Under the pieces are notes generated by a model. That model was given only the letters and a program-made list of their open reading frames with translations, was not told the DNA's origin and searched no databases. The position numbers and the translations under genes are program-made. From Papio anubis (Eukaryota > Chordata > Mammalia > Primates > Cercopithecidae): a stretch of DNA of 64,000 bases. Positions 1 through 12,510 of this stretch are shown piece by piece. The stretch is taken from positions 95,636,426 to 95,700,425 of the forward strand of contig NC_044981.1 of the NCBI RefSeq assembly GCF_008728515.1. The letters run 5' to 3'. How positions within the stretch are numbered: the stretch's first letter is position 1; every line of letters begins with the position of its first letter.

Positions 1-229
1 AACAAAGTTTAATGTTTGAGTGACTCATATATTAGGCACATTTAAAAAACAGGAACTTTTCAATTTGAATTATTTTTTTCTTTTGTAAAATATATGACTG
101 ACATTGTTTGATATCATCAACAAACTCTCCCATTTGTCTCATACACCAGAAGTATAAGTGGCAATTTAGTGCGATAGTTTTGCACAGATTAGAACATGAA
201 CTTAGGAGGCTCTGGGCCTTGCTTGGTTT

Positions 230-525
230 CTATGGTGGTTCAGATCATCAGCTCTGTCAGAGCCTGTGTTTAAATCTCAGCCCCAGCACTAACTAGCAGT
301 GAGAACTTAAGCAAATATGTTCCTGTGAATCAAGTACTATTATTATCTACATTGTGCATTCCAAACCTTCAGTTAGTTTGGTCTATACAATTGGATAATA
401 ATAGTACTTGATTCACAGGAGCTCAGGTAAAGATCTGAGAAGATACTACATATAAAGTCCCCAGCACAGCACAGGGTTGGCCATGTAGTACACATCTGAT
501 ATTTGTTAATTATTGTTATTATACA
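230..525 (+). repeat. MIR SINE with internal fold-back
   Basis: Matches the MIR core layout: GGTTCAGA, AAATCTCAGCCCC, CACTAACTAGCAGTG, GGATAATAATAGTAC, CAGCACAGGG, in order. The part between the tRNA-like half and the core is replaced by an inverted copy of the downstream core (see findings). Confidence 0.75.
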
Positions 526-2094
526 AGTAGAGGGTGAGGCTAAAAATCTCCTCCTGCACTAGGATTCTATGATATAATTAGGGTGACATGCCAACGTTAT
601 TTCTCCCTAAAAATAGTACTTTATTTCAAACATTTTTTATCCAGAATATGCAATGTGAATTTCTTTCTTCTATTCTCCAGAGGGCCCGAAGTTTCCTTCT
701 GAATGGAGCATAGTTTGCTACCTTCATTGAGGCACTAAGCAAGACAAAAGAACTTGTCCCTGATTCCCTCACATCATGTAAAAGCATGTGTGAAACTAAG
801 GAAACTTTTCACTATTTCTCCTTACCCATCTCCTCATCAAAAACCTCTCCCACTGAAAGTGACTGCGTGCTTTTAGCACGGGCACTGAAGAGCATAGAAA
901 GTTGGTGAAAGCAAAGAGAAATAAAGAGCCCAATGGTGTAACCTTTCGAAAGGGGATTGGGCAGGACAGGATGACAGTGTTGCAAGCACTGCAGAAGTTC
1001 ATGCTCACATGCATCTTGAAAACAACATCTCCACTCCCAAATGTCTGGTCCTAATTCCACTTGGAGGCATTGGCTTTGATATGAAGGAGCACAGCCAACA
1101 CCCAGGAGCTGGATCCTCATGTCACCAGCCTCCTGGGGAGGGCTGGAGGCTGCTTCACTGAGGATCCTGTCCCTCCCCGAAAAACTCCAAGCGTAAGGAA
1201 AGCTCAAGCTTACAGGAAAGCCACACAGAGGATGGGCTTTTTTTGCAATATGGGATAAATGGATAATAGATGGATTGCAAAAGAGGATATTCAAATGTCC
1301 TTGGTTCTTTTTACTTTTCTCAGTTGGTGTTTGCCATGCAAAGGGTGAGAAGCTTGTTCTCTTTTTTGTACATTGAAGGGTATTAACATTTTATGGAGAG
1401 GAGATGGATTGGTCTTTTTGAAGTGCTTGCTTTGCTATTATTGCTCAAAGAAAGAAATCAGTTCCGCATTAAGCTGCGGCTCTCATGGTAGCCTGGGAGG
1501 CCAGAGGGACGTTTCCACTTTCTGAACTCAACACACACAGCTAAGAGAAAGTCGTGGGATTCCTCAGGTCTGCTTAGAGCCACTTGCAAATTATGTGGCT
1601 AAATTGGATCCAAACTACCCAGCTGTTGTTTGTTGCTAAATGGGTGCAGCAAGAAGCCCCTTCTGTCCCCGGTGGGACTATCAGAAAGTAGGGGAAATGC
1701 CTCAGCCAGATTGCAGATTAGACAACAGTGAGGCCATCTCTCAGGCCTTAGGGAAGCTGTATCTTATACTCAAATTTCCCCAATTGTGGTATAATGAGAA
1801 AACTTGGAAGCTCACTTCAAAAATGCACCCAGCCACTCAGAGTGAAATGAGGAAAGTGCCATCTTCCATTGGGCTTCCTCATCAACACACCTGAAAACTC
1901 TCTGGCCATCCATCCTACACACCCAGTGCCAATATCCTCGTCATGGCGGTTTGGCAGCTTCCATTTGCTTTTGGACTCGCAGCTCCTGTGGCAGTCCAGG
2001 TTTTCCTAATACATTTAAAAAGCAGATGCCCACTACCCTGATATATGACCACAGCTTCATTCACCCGTAACCAAATTGTGATATTTTATCTTTA
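526..2094. other. Unique intergenic sequence
   Basis: About 1.6 kb with no recognised repeat or gene. A 160-codon minus-strand ORF at 812-1294 has no family resemblance or signal peptide and overlaps another ORF; treated as chance. Confidence 0.5.
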
Positions 2095-2235
2095 TTATAA
2101 ATGAAAAGTCTGACTCGTGACCTAGAGCAAGTCGTTTAAAAATCTCCAAGCCTCAATTTCCTCATCTGTCTAATGAAGATTAAGCATGAAAACGTATGGT
2201 AAGTTTCCAGGCTTGTTGCAGGCCCTCTTTCCATT
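2095..2235 (+). repeat. MIR fragment
   Basis: Shows the MIR middle: TGACCTAGAGCAAGTCGTTTAA followed by the CTCAATTTCCTCATCTGT block and a diverged core tail. Confidence 0.65.
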
Positions 2236-3234
2236 GTCTACTGCCATAGTGATTAACTTTATGTTCTGAGCACAATACAGTTCTTTGTACATGCTGGCAA
2301 AGTTGTCCAAGAAGAAATCTTTATAGCCATTAAGAATACCTCACCAAACCTCAGATATTTATATAAATTTAAATGCTCAATTGTTCAATTACATTCCCTA
2401 AAGCTTATGATTTCAGCAAGAGAATAATAAATAACATTAAGATGGAAAATGGGTTGAAGATATCTTTACCCCAAACTTCACCTCCTCTAAAGGATTTTAT
2501 TCATTGTTATGATCTGGACCAAAGAAGAAAGTGTTTTTTTACTAAAGGGAGAAGAGGAAGAAATAATAATGTGATCTACTGCCATTTTCCCATTTTTCTT
2601 TCAAAGTGACTCCCTGTCCATCACTGATAGGAGGCTACCTCTGGGACCCCAAGCCAAATCATATCAGTAGAGTTAGAAAACAGTAAATTTCTTTTTCCTT
2701 TCTGGGCATCAGAACAGCATATTTTATAGTGAGCTACAGATGCTAAATTATTTGAATCCTTGTTCAGATGTTCCTAATTTACATTGTCTGTGGCAAATAA
2801 AAACATAAGTATGATCCATATTGCAAATGCATCATACTATGATAAATCTGTAGCCTTCTTTCTCTGAGTCTTCTTCACCTCGTGGAATTTATATTGCAGT
2901 CATAATAATGTCAGACCTACACTATGAATATCTTCCTACTAATTATGCCAAGTTTTTAAACAGTGCCCATTTATGAAGACAGTATTATGGTATTCTTGAT
3001 TATACCCTAAATAATTCTGTAAACATAAAACATGCTTAATAATATTGGAATTCCACTAAAGAACTGCAATAAAAATAAAACTATGACATACATTCCAACG
3101 TTTTCTTTTTCCTTTTATAAAGAATGCTTTTGATGAGATGCAACACCCTTTAAAATCTCATGAACTAAAAAATACTCATATATATTCTGACTTCAGGTTA
3201 TTCCTAGAAACAGAATTGAGGCCAAAGAACAATG
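2236..3234. other. Unique intergenic sequence
   Basis: AT-rich, no recognised repeat. The 78-codon plus ORF at 2373-2609 resembles no family I know. Confidence 0.4.
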
Positions 3235-3480
3235 TGAGAATAATAATTATAGTTATGATAGTACTGATCATAATAAGTAATATCTATTGAGTGATGAGCT
3301 AATTATGTCCTGGGTTAAACTATGCTACCATGCTTTGAAGATATTACTTTAAATCCCCTTATCAATCCTTTAAAGTAGAAACTCTACCCCATTTTATGGT
3401 TGTGGATACTAAGACTTAAGAGAGTTCAAGGACTTGTCACATTTATGCTATATGATCTTACGAGTTTTCAGATTCCAAAA
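3235..3480 (-). repeat. MIR SINE
   Basis: Reverse-strand MIR: TATCTATTGAGTG, then CCCCATTTTATGG, then the 5' half diverging after ACTTGTCACA. About 240 bp and old. Confidence 0.7.
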
Positions 3481-5789
3481 TATCCAAAAGCAGAAATGGC
3501 AGAAAATTTCCAGTTGGACTTCCAGCCTATCCACATAATTTTTGGCAGGCGTGTATATAAGCTATAGAGACCTAGTAGGCAAACTTCCATTTGGGTCTTG
3601 TGGGCAGAATCCTCATAGCTATAGTAATCTCACAATGTAAATGCTCAAGGATCGGGCTCTGATTCCAGGTCAGATGTGTTGCCACACAGACACAGTGGAC
3701 AACTTATAAGACCTCTTTCTGATTGCTTTCCTCCCAAGGCTCCTGATCACCCAGCCCTGCCTTACCTCACACCTGTCTCTATGTTCACAGCGTTTCTACT
3801 AGAAGAGTTCTTAGAACAATGGCCACAACAACAGAGTCTACCCTTTTAAAACATGGTCTTACATGAGTAAGGCAGCTGATGGGACAACTTCACTTTTCAA
3901 ACTGTTCTTCTGACATTTTAAAACCTTGATTCCATGTCCAAAGCTTCATTCACATGCAGTTTGGCCAAGTTTACAGTTCTGAAGAGCATGTCCAAATCTG
4001 CAGCATGTGACAGATTCTGGATGGGAGTGGGGGGATGGTATTGTTACTCCTCTGTCTGTGATGTCATCTGCACCTGTAACATGCATATCAATCTGGGATA
4101 GTCCCATGGGTAGTGGGACAGTGGAGAGCTGGGTTCAGAGCACCTGGAATACAAAGAAATTCATTTTCATTCAAATGAACTATCCTAAACATAGAGAACA
4201 AAGTTAATAATCAAGATACACCATATATGCTAAGGATGCTGAAATGTGATTGATTTACTTTGACATACAAAAATAGATAAATCAAATTTTTCTATAATTT
4301 AAAATTTACAATCTAGTGCTGTAAAAAACTGACTAATAGCTTCATTAAAATCCACACTTCCCCCCACCCAACAAAATAGTCTCAAATCTTACTCAGTATA
4401 ATTAAATGATCTGGCAACTTCTATATAAAGCATCTTGAAATAGCATGAATAGCTTCTGTGTTACCCCACACCCTAGGATATCACCGCAAACAAAATTTCA
4501 CACTTAACAAAAAGAAAATGACTCCATGTGCCTTGGAGAAAATTGGAAACATTAGCAGGAATCTGTGCAAATGAATTTTTCCTGATCAATTATAATATAT
4601 TAAATAGGACTTGGTTTGAGAAGAATATTATAAGGTTTGGGTACACCAATTTTTTAAATATTTAAAACGTTTATATTCTTCACACCTTTCACAGATTTTT
4701 TTTTCTCCCAAGGATAAATAAAAAAGAAAATCCAGTTCAATTCATTTCCTTCAATATAGCACACTAGGACTTCCTCATTTAAACCGCAGACAACGTCCCC
4801 TCTAGTCCCCTCCTCCCTTGAGCCTGAGTCGAGGGAGACTCTCTCAATGTATGCTCAGCCACCAGCTACCACAAGTCACTTAAGTAAACACAGAGGCACC
4901 TTGGTGAAAGCAATTGCATGGTCTGAATACCATCAACTGACACTTCTATTCAGTGACCCTCTCAGGTCTCAGAAATAGTCTTTTCAAATTCCGGGTCTTG
5001 AGGTATTGATTTCAATCAGCAGCTTTTCCTAAGAGCATCATTTCAAAAATAGCCCTGTCACAATTTCTACTATCTCATCTTAGTTTCATCTGGGCTTTGT
5101 ATTCCTATTTGAAACCATTCAGTGAGATGACACCAGAGGGTTTTACTGAGACATTGATTCAGCTTCATGCATAGGCAATAGAACGTATTCTCCTGTATAT
5201 GAGAAAACATTAATATTTAAGTTTGGTGGAGAAAGGTTTCAGGTTTAAACAGTCCAGGTATTATTTTGCTCTTCTTGTAAAAATAAAAAGCCCAAATTAG
5301 ACCACTCTCATCATAAAATTCTCAAGCTTATTGCTAAACTGGTGACTTAATAAGTCAGTAGCAATCCTAGTCTTTCAGGACATGTAAGAGATAGTCTAAA
5401 AGCAAAAATGATAAAGATGTATATGTATTTCTGTTCATATCTGCATACATGTGGTTGAAGTAGGAAATATGAAGGAATGACCTATAATTTCAGTATAAAT
5501 GTCTTACTAATTGACAGTGATATCTATACTATATTAAGGTTTTCTGAAGTTGTAATTATAATCTGCCCAACAAATGTTTTTGTTGACAGTGATCAAAAGA
5601 AGACTGACATCCACTAGTTCATTTTGCAGTGGGGGAGTGAAAGTTTAGAGTCACTCATAATCTTACCTGCAAAAAACTTCTTGGATCGCCCTGATAATTC
5701 TGCCATGACAGGTAAATCCAGGTTATTTTTCTATCTTAAAAGGAAAAAGAAGGGAGTTAACTTTAATTACTTTCACTGCTCTAAACACT
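3481..5789. other. Unique intergenic sequence
   Basis: 2.3 kb without a recognisable repeat or coding region. Short ORFs at 4007-4207 and 5624-5824 lack any supporting features. Confidence 0.4.
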
Positions 5790-5975
5790 GCCATAGATAT
5801 TTAACATTTAACATAGATATGTAAATGTTTTTCCATTTAATCTTTACATTGGTCCTTTGAAGAGGTAATATCATGTTTTACAAATGAAGAAACAGACACA
5901 ATGTCAAGTGACCTGCTCACATTTTTAGGAAGAGTTAGAATTGCGGGTTGAATCTGGGTCTGCAGAGCACAAACA
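5790..5975 (-). repeat. MIR SINE fragment
   Basis: Reverse MIR core: GTTTTACAAATGAAGAAAC, CAAGTGACCTGCTCACA, TTGAATCTGGGTCTGC in the expected order. Confidence 0.65.
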
Positions 5976-6204
5976 CAAGGCAACGTTTTAGCATCTACTA
6001 TGTGTACCTAGTGTTATATGTGGTGTGGGTATGTATGTATGTGTGCTTACCCCGATGTATGCTGTATGCTGAGTGATGTATGCTTTCTGCCCTCAAAGGG
6101 CCCATATTCAAATAAGGACAAAAATAAGAAAATGAATTACAATGGAAAATATAGAAGAAAAGACTTGAAGTTAAACATTAGCACACTGAATACAGAAATA
6201 TATT

Positions 6205-7135
6205 AAAAGAATAATTTGACCAAGCAGGTTTTGGCTAGGAATTCAAGAATATGTCAACATTAGGAAAGAATATCTCAAATTAGGAAATTAAGGGGGGAAA
6301 AAGTACTGTCATCTTGACTACCAAAATTCTGTTGATAAATTCAAGCATGATACTATTTTTTTAAATATACTAATCTAAAACTCAAAGAAGAAATATTTAA
6401 GTATTGAAAAATATTGTCTACATAGAAAATCCAGAGGAATCAACTAAAAACTATCAGAAATAATGAGGTCAATAAAAGATTATTTGTATAAGGCGAATAT
6501 GCAAAAATCAATTGCTTTCCTATACATTATCAATTCCAAATGAGAAAAAAAAGTTATAGAAAAAGATCCACATGTTGATATTAATAGTTCAGAAAATTAT
6601 TGAATAACCATGAATCAAGTTAAGAAATACATAAAACTTACATGAAACAAACTATGAAATTTATTAAAGGGCAAGAGTATGGTCTCACATCCTGTTGAAG
6701 GGAGTGTCTACTTTTAGAATGTCTTTGAAGGGCAATTTGATAATACTTATGAAAATTGAAGATACTCTTTGAATCAGCAATTTTACTTCTAGGAATCCAT
6801 TCTACTGAAATTTAGTCACAGATGCAAAAAGATATATTTGCAAAGATGTTTATTATGCATATGTACATGATGTAAAATAATACATAAAAATTGGAAGGAA
6901 GTAGATGTCTGTTAAAAAGACAGATTTCTATCATAAGTAGAACTATAGCAAGCCTATACAATAAAATACTATAAAGATAATTGAGAGCTGTATGAACTCA
7001 CATAGAATGATGCCTATGATATATTGTTGAATGAAAAAAGTTACAAAATTGTATATATTCTCTTTATTACTGTACACATTTGTGTATTACATCAATTTTT
7101 AACTAGCCCCTTATTTTTATAATTTTTTAAACCTT
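6205..7135 (+). repeat. Old L1 (LINE-1) fragment, sense
   Basis: Diverged L1M-type sequence: the ACCAAGCAGGTTTTGGCTAG reverse-transcriptase-side text, GAATATGTCAACATTAGGAA, CAATTGCTTTCCTATACA, then 3'-UTR text (AGGAATCCATTCTACTGA, ATAGAATGATGCCTATG). All frames are broken. Confidence 0.75.
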
Positions 7136-7139
7136 ATAA

Positions 7140-8600
7140 CTCATAGTACACTCAATAAATATTTAACAGAAATATGAACCATGCACTGCGGGAGCCAAGA
7201 AAGGAGTATAAAACGTTCCCAAAGAGAACTAGACATCACACGAGAACTATGTGCCTTGAAGGGTGAAGAGGAATTTTCCCAATAAATAATGGTTGTGGAG
7301 CATTCCAACCAGAGAACAGTGTGTGCCAAGGCCTGGGATAGTGAAAGGCAAGGCATATTGCAGGAAGAGTGAAAAACTCGGTACAGCAAAAACCTAGGGT
7401 ACCCAAGGTGACAGATGGAGATAAGGCAAATGAGGTAGTTTAGGGCTCAGTTGTAAAGCACCCAGTGTGACAGGCTAAGGGATTTAAATTTCATTCAGCT
7501 GCTACAGGGACATAAAAGGGCTTTCTAAGTAGATGTACGATATAAACTATTTGGGAAGAAGACCCTGTCAGCGGTGTGGGAGATGTATAGAACAGGAGAA
7601 GGGAAATTTGGGGGAAAATTTGAAGGAAGAATGAGAGGAAGTTGAATTTGTGGTGTTATCTCAGTAACAGAGTAAGATTTGGGAAAAGTGTTTTTTAAAA
7701 TGGATTTGTGTCATGGAATACAATTTAAAAATATGGAATATGCATCATAAATGCAGAAAGAGATTTGGGGGCAAATTAGGGGAAAATGTAAATTTGAGAG
7801 GGAAGAAGAGGTGGAACACAATTGTGTTCAGTCACCATAAGCCAGAGACTGTGCCAAAGTGTCTCATATATAATCTCCTTTAGATTGCAAATTGTGGGTA
7901 AAAGTCATTAACATGGGTGAGACTCAGAATGATTACTGTTCAGGTTTTAAAATCGGAATGTTGAAAACAACTTGCAAACCTCCCTCTGCCCCCACAACAA
8001 AAAGAAAGAAAATATGAAGAAGCTATAATCCTGTTTATACAATCCAGAGATTATCTGGGGTTGCACAAGCCACAGGAGGTTTTATAATGCTGACTGAAGA
8101 CCAGATGAAATAATCTGAAATACATGACCATTTGCAAGGCACATAGTCACTCACCCAGCATATTCATTATGTTTCTCTCCTGTGTCAGGTGCTGTTATAG
8201 GGGCTGGGGCTGAAGGTAACAGCAGGCACAGGGAATAGTCCCTGCATTGAAGGCCTTGCTGCTGATGAAAGAGCCCACACAAACATACTAGAGAGCACAA
8301 GAAAACAGCTGGCAAGCTGGCCGGGAACACTTGGAGTTCAGAAAAAAAGTGCATCCCGAGGCAGTGCACAGGGGTCAGTCAAGGAGGGGGCCACGACAGG
8401 CAGGCTTCACAGGAGGGGTGGCATCTATGCAGAAGGAAAGGACTGAAAGGCATTTGAGATTATCTGTCGCCACCTTCCCCAACTGTGAACCTCGTGTGTC
8501 AGGGGCTACACGGATTTTTGTCTGTAGTGGCCTGGGACTAGCTGAATGTCAGTCAGTAGGTGGAGGCACTTCATAAATGTCAGTTAAGCACTGACTGAAT
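7140..8600. repeat. Ancient mammalian repeat-like sequence, family unresolved
   Basis: Contains the common old text CAATAAATATTTAACAGAAAT, GAGCATTCCAACCAGAGAAC, GTGTGCCAAGGCCTGGGA and, near 8.2-8.5 kb, a second similar block. This matches a widespread old interspersed family that I cannot name with certainty (L2/L3-class or similar). A MIR-like scrap is at about 7825-7920. Confidence 0.35.
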
Positions 8601-8637
8601 GATGAATGAAGGGGAGGTAAATTCTTGGAGACCCGTA

Positions 8638-8835
8638 ACACTAATAGCTAACATCTATTGAGCACTTGCTGTATACTGAGGGTGCCACAAGCATTGCTTC
8701 ATTGAATGTTCACAAAGGTTTTTTGAGATATAAATCTTCTGCATCCCCATTTTACCAAGGAAAGAACCAAGCCAGAGTGTTCAAAGTTGCATCACTAGTA
8801 AGTAGCAGGGCTGGGATTCAAATCTAGGTCTGATT
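8638..8835 (-). repeat. MIR SINE
   Basis: Well-preserved reverse MIR: TAGCTAACATCTATTGAGCAC, CCCCATTTTACCAAGG, AGTAGCAGGGCTGGGATTCA. Confidence 0.8.
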
Positions 8836-8981
8836 TAGCATGTAAGCACGTGCACACTGGCTACACTGCCAGTCTCTCAGAGATAAATGATGTGATATGG
8901 GAAAATGAGTACACCTCTGTGTTGGGTGTAGACTAATTATGTAGGAGAGTAGTGGAAGATGATTTTGAAAATGGCAGTAGA

Positions 8982-9238
8982 GCCACGTGCAATGACTCAC
9001 ACCCGTGATCTTAGCACTTTGGGAGGCCAAGGTGGGCAGATTGCTTGAGCTCAGCAGTTCGAGACTAGCCTGGGCAACATGGCAAAACCCCATCTCTAAA
9101 AATATAGAAAAATTAGCCAGGTGTGGTGGTGGCACAGGCCTTGAGCCCAGAAGGTCAAGGCTGCAGTGGGCCATGATCACACCCCTGCACTCTAGCCTGG
9201 GTGACAGAATGAGACCTTGTCTCAGAAAAAGAAAGAAA
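8982..9238 (+). mobile_element. AluJ-type with right-arm deletion
   Basis: Degenerate Alu with A-tail AAAAAGAAAGAAAGA. A 15-bp direct repeat GAAAATGGCAGTAGA at 8967-8981 and 9239-9253 is the target-site duplication. The right monomer lacks about 45 bp between TGGTGGCACAGGCC and TTGAGCCC. Confidence 0.92.
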
Positions 9239-9253
9239 GAAAATGGCAGTAGA

Positions 9254-11341
9254 AACTAGATTGGAGGAAATCTTAAGTACCAAGAAAAGGGGTCAGGATG
9301 CTATATGAAAGACAATGAAGAGCTAATGATGACTTGTGCATGAGGGAACCATAAGATAAAAGGGGAAAATTGTACCTTAAGGCTTGGGAGTGTGTGTAAA
9401 ATAGAAAGTAAGGAGTGTATCGTGTCATCTAAATACACTAATAAATGAACTATTTTGTTGGTAATAGGAAGAGAAGGATAGTATTCAAAGGACTATCCTT
9501 ATTTTTGTTCTTCTTCTTTTTGTTTTTTTTAGTTGAGAGACTGAGGCATATCTAGAAGCAGAAATAAAGGAGTCAGTGAATAGAGAAAAGAAGGGAACAA
9601 TTAGCAGTGCAACTGCCTCAGTATCACAGGAAGTCGAGTTACTCTTGGAAAGTAAAATCACTTGTTTCATGAGATAAGTAGGCAGAAAAGAAGGGCAAAG
9701 ATACAGACACATTTTGAAGTGTTGGGAAGAGATACTGAAACATTTCAGGAAGGTAGGACTATAGAGCACTCCGTCTTCAGCTAAGAGTCGGATTTAGGAT
9801 GCTCTCAGAATGGAAAACAGCTGCTGTGAGGATTGAACAAGAGCAACTGAGCAGCTATGAGGCCTGTGGCCTGAAGGCTGGGCCCATCTGGGAGCGTGTG
9901 CATGTGTGTGTATGCATGTATGTAAGCATGTGTTAAAAGAACACTGGCGTACCTAAAAATCCCGGGAAGAAGCTGAGAGGAGTCAAAAATGAGAGAAGGG
10001 GGAGAAGTGTGAGTAGACGAAGAGAGCTGTGGAAGCATCGAAGACAGAATGTCCAAAGGGAGGCAAGAGGACCTTGAGACAGAAGGAAACAAATTCACGC
10101 CTGATCACAGCCTTCTTTCAAAAAGTGCCACATATTGGATGACAGTAAGTTATTGTTAAGTTTGGTATGTATGAGAGTGGCATAATGGTTATATATGTAT
10201 TTTTAAGACCTTATCATTTAGAGATGGTTCCTGAAGTAAAATGACATGATGTCTTCAGGGTAAGGGGAGCCTGGGAAAAAAGTAAAAATTTGGAGCAATG
10301 GAATATGACATAATATCCGTAATGAAGGAAACCTGACCATAAACCAACTAAAGAGGGCATGAAAGAGTGGCAGAATTCTTAAGCCATTTTATTTCCATTA
10401 AGTGAAGGAACAGCAGTGTCATGAAATAAAAATAAATTTCAAAAACAAGACATTCTGTGTCATTCATAACAAGGCATCTCTTATATATTTTAATTTTATG
10501 TAGGGAAACTAGCAAGGTTAATTAGATAACAGACATGGGTATTTAAACAAGGAAGCCGCGAGCCTGGAAGGAGTATTTAAGCAGTGTAAAAGCCAGCCCG
10601 CTCATCTCTTTTACTCCCCACCCTGAAAAAACTTTTCTTAGCTATCGACAACCCTTAATTATGTAACAGAATTGCAAATGTGAATTAAAAACATGCCTCT
10701 GACCTTTTAAATTGAAAAATAGTTTTAGCATGCTACCATGGACAAGCCCTGTCTAGCCTAACTAATGGGGCATGTGACTCACACAACGGCTGAAATTGGA
10801 AATTAGAAATGTAGAAATGCACTGAATAATGAACCTCAATTACTGCCTGGATGATTTCTTCTTATGTTAGGACCCAATTACCCATTTCCAAGTGAATCCT
10901 AGAGACTTCATCCACAAAAGATTTTTCAGGTTCAGGTGTTTTTTGTTTGGTTGGTTTGGTTTTTTGTTTGAGATATATATATCTCTCTCTCTCTCAAACA
11001 AAGTTCTCAGAAAAGCCTCATCAGAAACTGAGAATGATTTCCTTATGACTTGGAAGATACTGCCAAGATTTCCTTTAAGATCTAGTTAGATGACACTCAA
11101 GTAAGATTCGCATATGGAATTACTCCCCACACAGGAGCCTGGCCTGGAGGAAGCTGAACAAAGCAGAGATTATTTACAAATTCCCAAAGCGGGGGCTGTT
11201 TCACATTTCTCCCACCCTGGATCTAGTTCCATCAGTAACTACAGCACATATTAAGTTATAAAGTATAATTATTAAAAGGCCAAGAAGTACTACAGAGAAT
11301 CGACCCTCCTGACACTATAAGGCAGAGAGGCCAGTGGCGGT
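9254..11341. other. Intergenic, mostly unique
   Basis: No gene or clear repeat, apart from a GTGTGTATGCATGTATG-type patch at 9895-9930 and an ATATATATCTCTCTCTC patch at 10971-10995. The ORFs at 9485-9769 and 9805-10098 look like chance frames. Confidence 0.4.
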
Positions 11342-11437
11342 GGATGGCTGGGTGGGCCTGAGAGGCTGCCTTAGTTCCTGATACCTATGGGTTACATAAT
11401 TACCAAGGCAGCCAGAGACAGACTGATTCCAGCAGGC
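11342..11437 (+). repeat. Local duplication, copy A1
   Basis: 96-bp segment repeated at 12132-12227 with 9 mismatches by my count (about 91% identity) and no gaps. Confidence 0.9.
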
Positions 11438-11989
11438 GTGCATCATTGCTTAAAGATATCCTATAGGAATCATCTGCAGTTAGAAGGGCAGTCTTCCTGT
11501 CAGATAACTTGCAACAAGTTCTCCCTCAAATAAGGAAAATACATAATGTGGTAGTTGAAATAGCAAAATCAGGCCCTTAAATAATGCAGTCATTGCTGAC
11601 ACATATTGACTCTTGCTTGAGTGAGTTTTGGTTGTTTTTTATCCAAACAGGAAGGAAAATTTTCCATGAAACAAAACAAAGTATTTAATGACTGTGATGA
11701 AAAAGTAAAACTTTTGTTTGGGTTCATGTCCTGAAAATGTTAGGTAAAACATGTATACAGTTTATAATTACTAATGAAGCCATTTGCATTTTGTTAATGG
11801 AGAAAGTCTCAAAAAAAAGTCAAATATTATGCGGAACCTTTCAGGATAACTTTCCTGTGAGCTTACTGTGCCCTAAACTTTTCTTGGTATCATGGTCATA
11901 TAAAAGAAACACCAGAATCCTCATTCAGCAGGAAAGAAAAATGTATGTAAGGGGCATATCTATATATATGAAAGAAACGGCCTATAGAA

Positions 11990-12046
11990 AGAAAACAGAA
12001 TGAAGTTAGGTAAAAGAAAACTTTATCTAACTTCATTCTGCTTTCT
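11990..12046. repeat. Near-perfect 25-bp hairpin
   Basis: Arms 11990-12014 and 12022-12046 are reverse complements with two mismatches and a 7-base loop. A third copy of the arm sequence is at 12268-12296. Confidence 0.85.
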
Positions 12047-12052
12047 TTATAT

Positions 12053-12103
12053 ACATGCACACACACATATGCATATATACATATATATGTGTATATATAT
12101 AGA
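12053..12103. repeat. (CA)n/(TA)n low-complexity patch
   Basis: Alternating purine-pyrimidine run of ACACACAC, ATATGCATATATAC and TATATATA units. Confidence 0.85.
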
Positions 12104-12131
12104 TGAAACATGCATTTTGTTAATTGAGAAA

Positions 12132-12227
12132 GGATGGCTGGGTGGGCCTGGAAGGCTGCCTCAGTTCCTCATACCCATGGGTTGCATGATTACCAAGGCA
12201 ACCGGAGACAGACTGATTCCAGCAGGC
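12132..12227 (+). repeat. Local duplication, copy A2
   Basis: Second copy of the 11342-11437 segment, same orientation, 790 bp away. It is preceded by a 22-bp piece (12111-12132) that also repeats at 11785-11806. Confidence 0.9.
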
Positions 12228-12296
12228 TGATTTATTATATTAAATATTATATTATATTATATTACATATATAAAGAGCAGAATGAAGTTGGGTAAA

Positions 12297-12510
12297 GTTT
12301 TAGAGTAAATCGTCCTGAGTTCAAATTTCATCTCACCACTTATTAGCTCTGTGACTAAGTTACTCAAGTGAGACCTTGAGTCTCAGTTCCCTCATTAATC
12401 AAATGGAGCATATAGGTATCTTCCTCTGTGATGGTCTTCATTCAGACTTCTATGATGATCTGAGCTTGATTCAGCATGTAGCACATGATAGTTCAATAAG
12501 TGCTTGTCAT
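12297..12510 (+). repeat. MIR SINE
   Basis: GAGTTCAAATTTCATCTCACCACTT, TAGCTCTGTGACTAAGTTACT, CAGTTCCCTCATTAATCAAATGG and AATAAGTGCTTGTCAT follow the MIR consensus. Confidence 0.8.

Noticed and set aside
812..1294. 160-codon minus-strand ORF
   Set aside because: No homology recognised, no splice or promoter context, and a second ORF overlaps it in another frame. Best explained as chance.
8824..9259. ORFs of 118 and 84 codons on opposite strands
   Set aside because: Alu-derived frames; similar Alu shadows occur at 18.5, 20.8, 23.3, 26.7, 47.7, 51.1, 53.3 and 58.0 kb.
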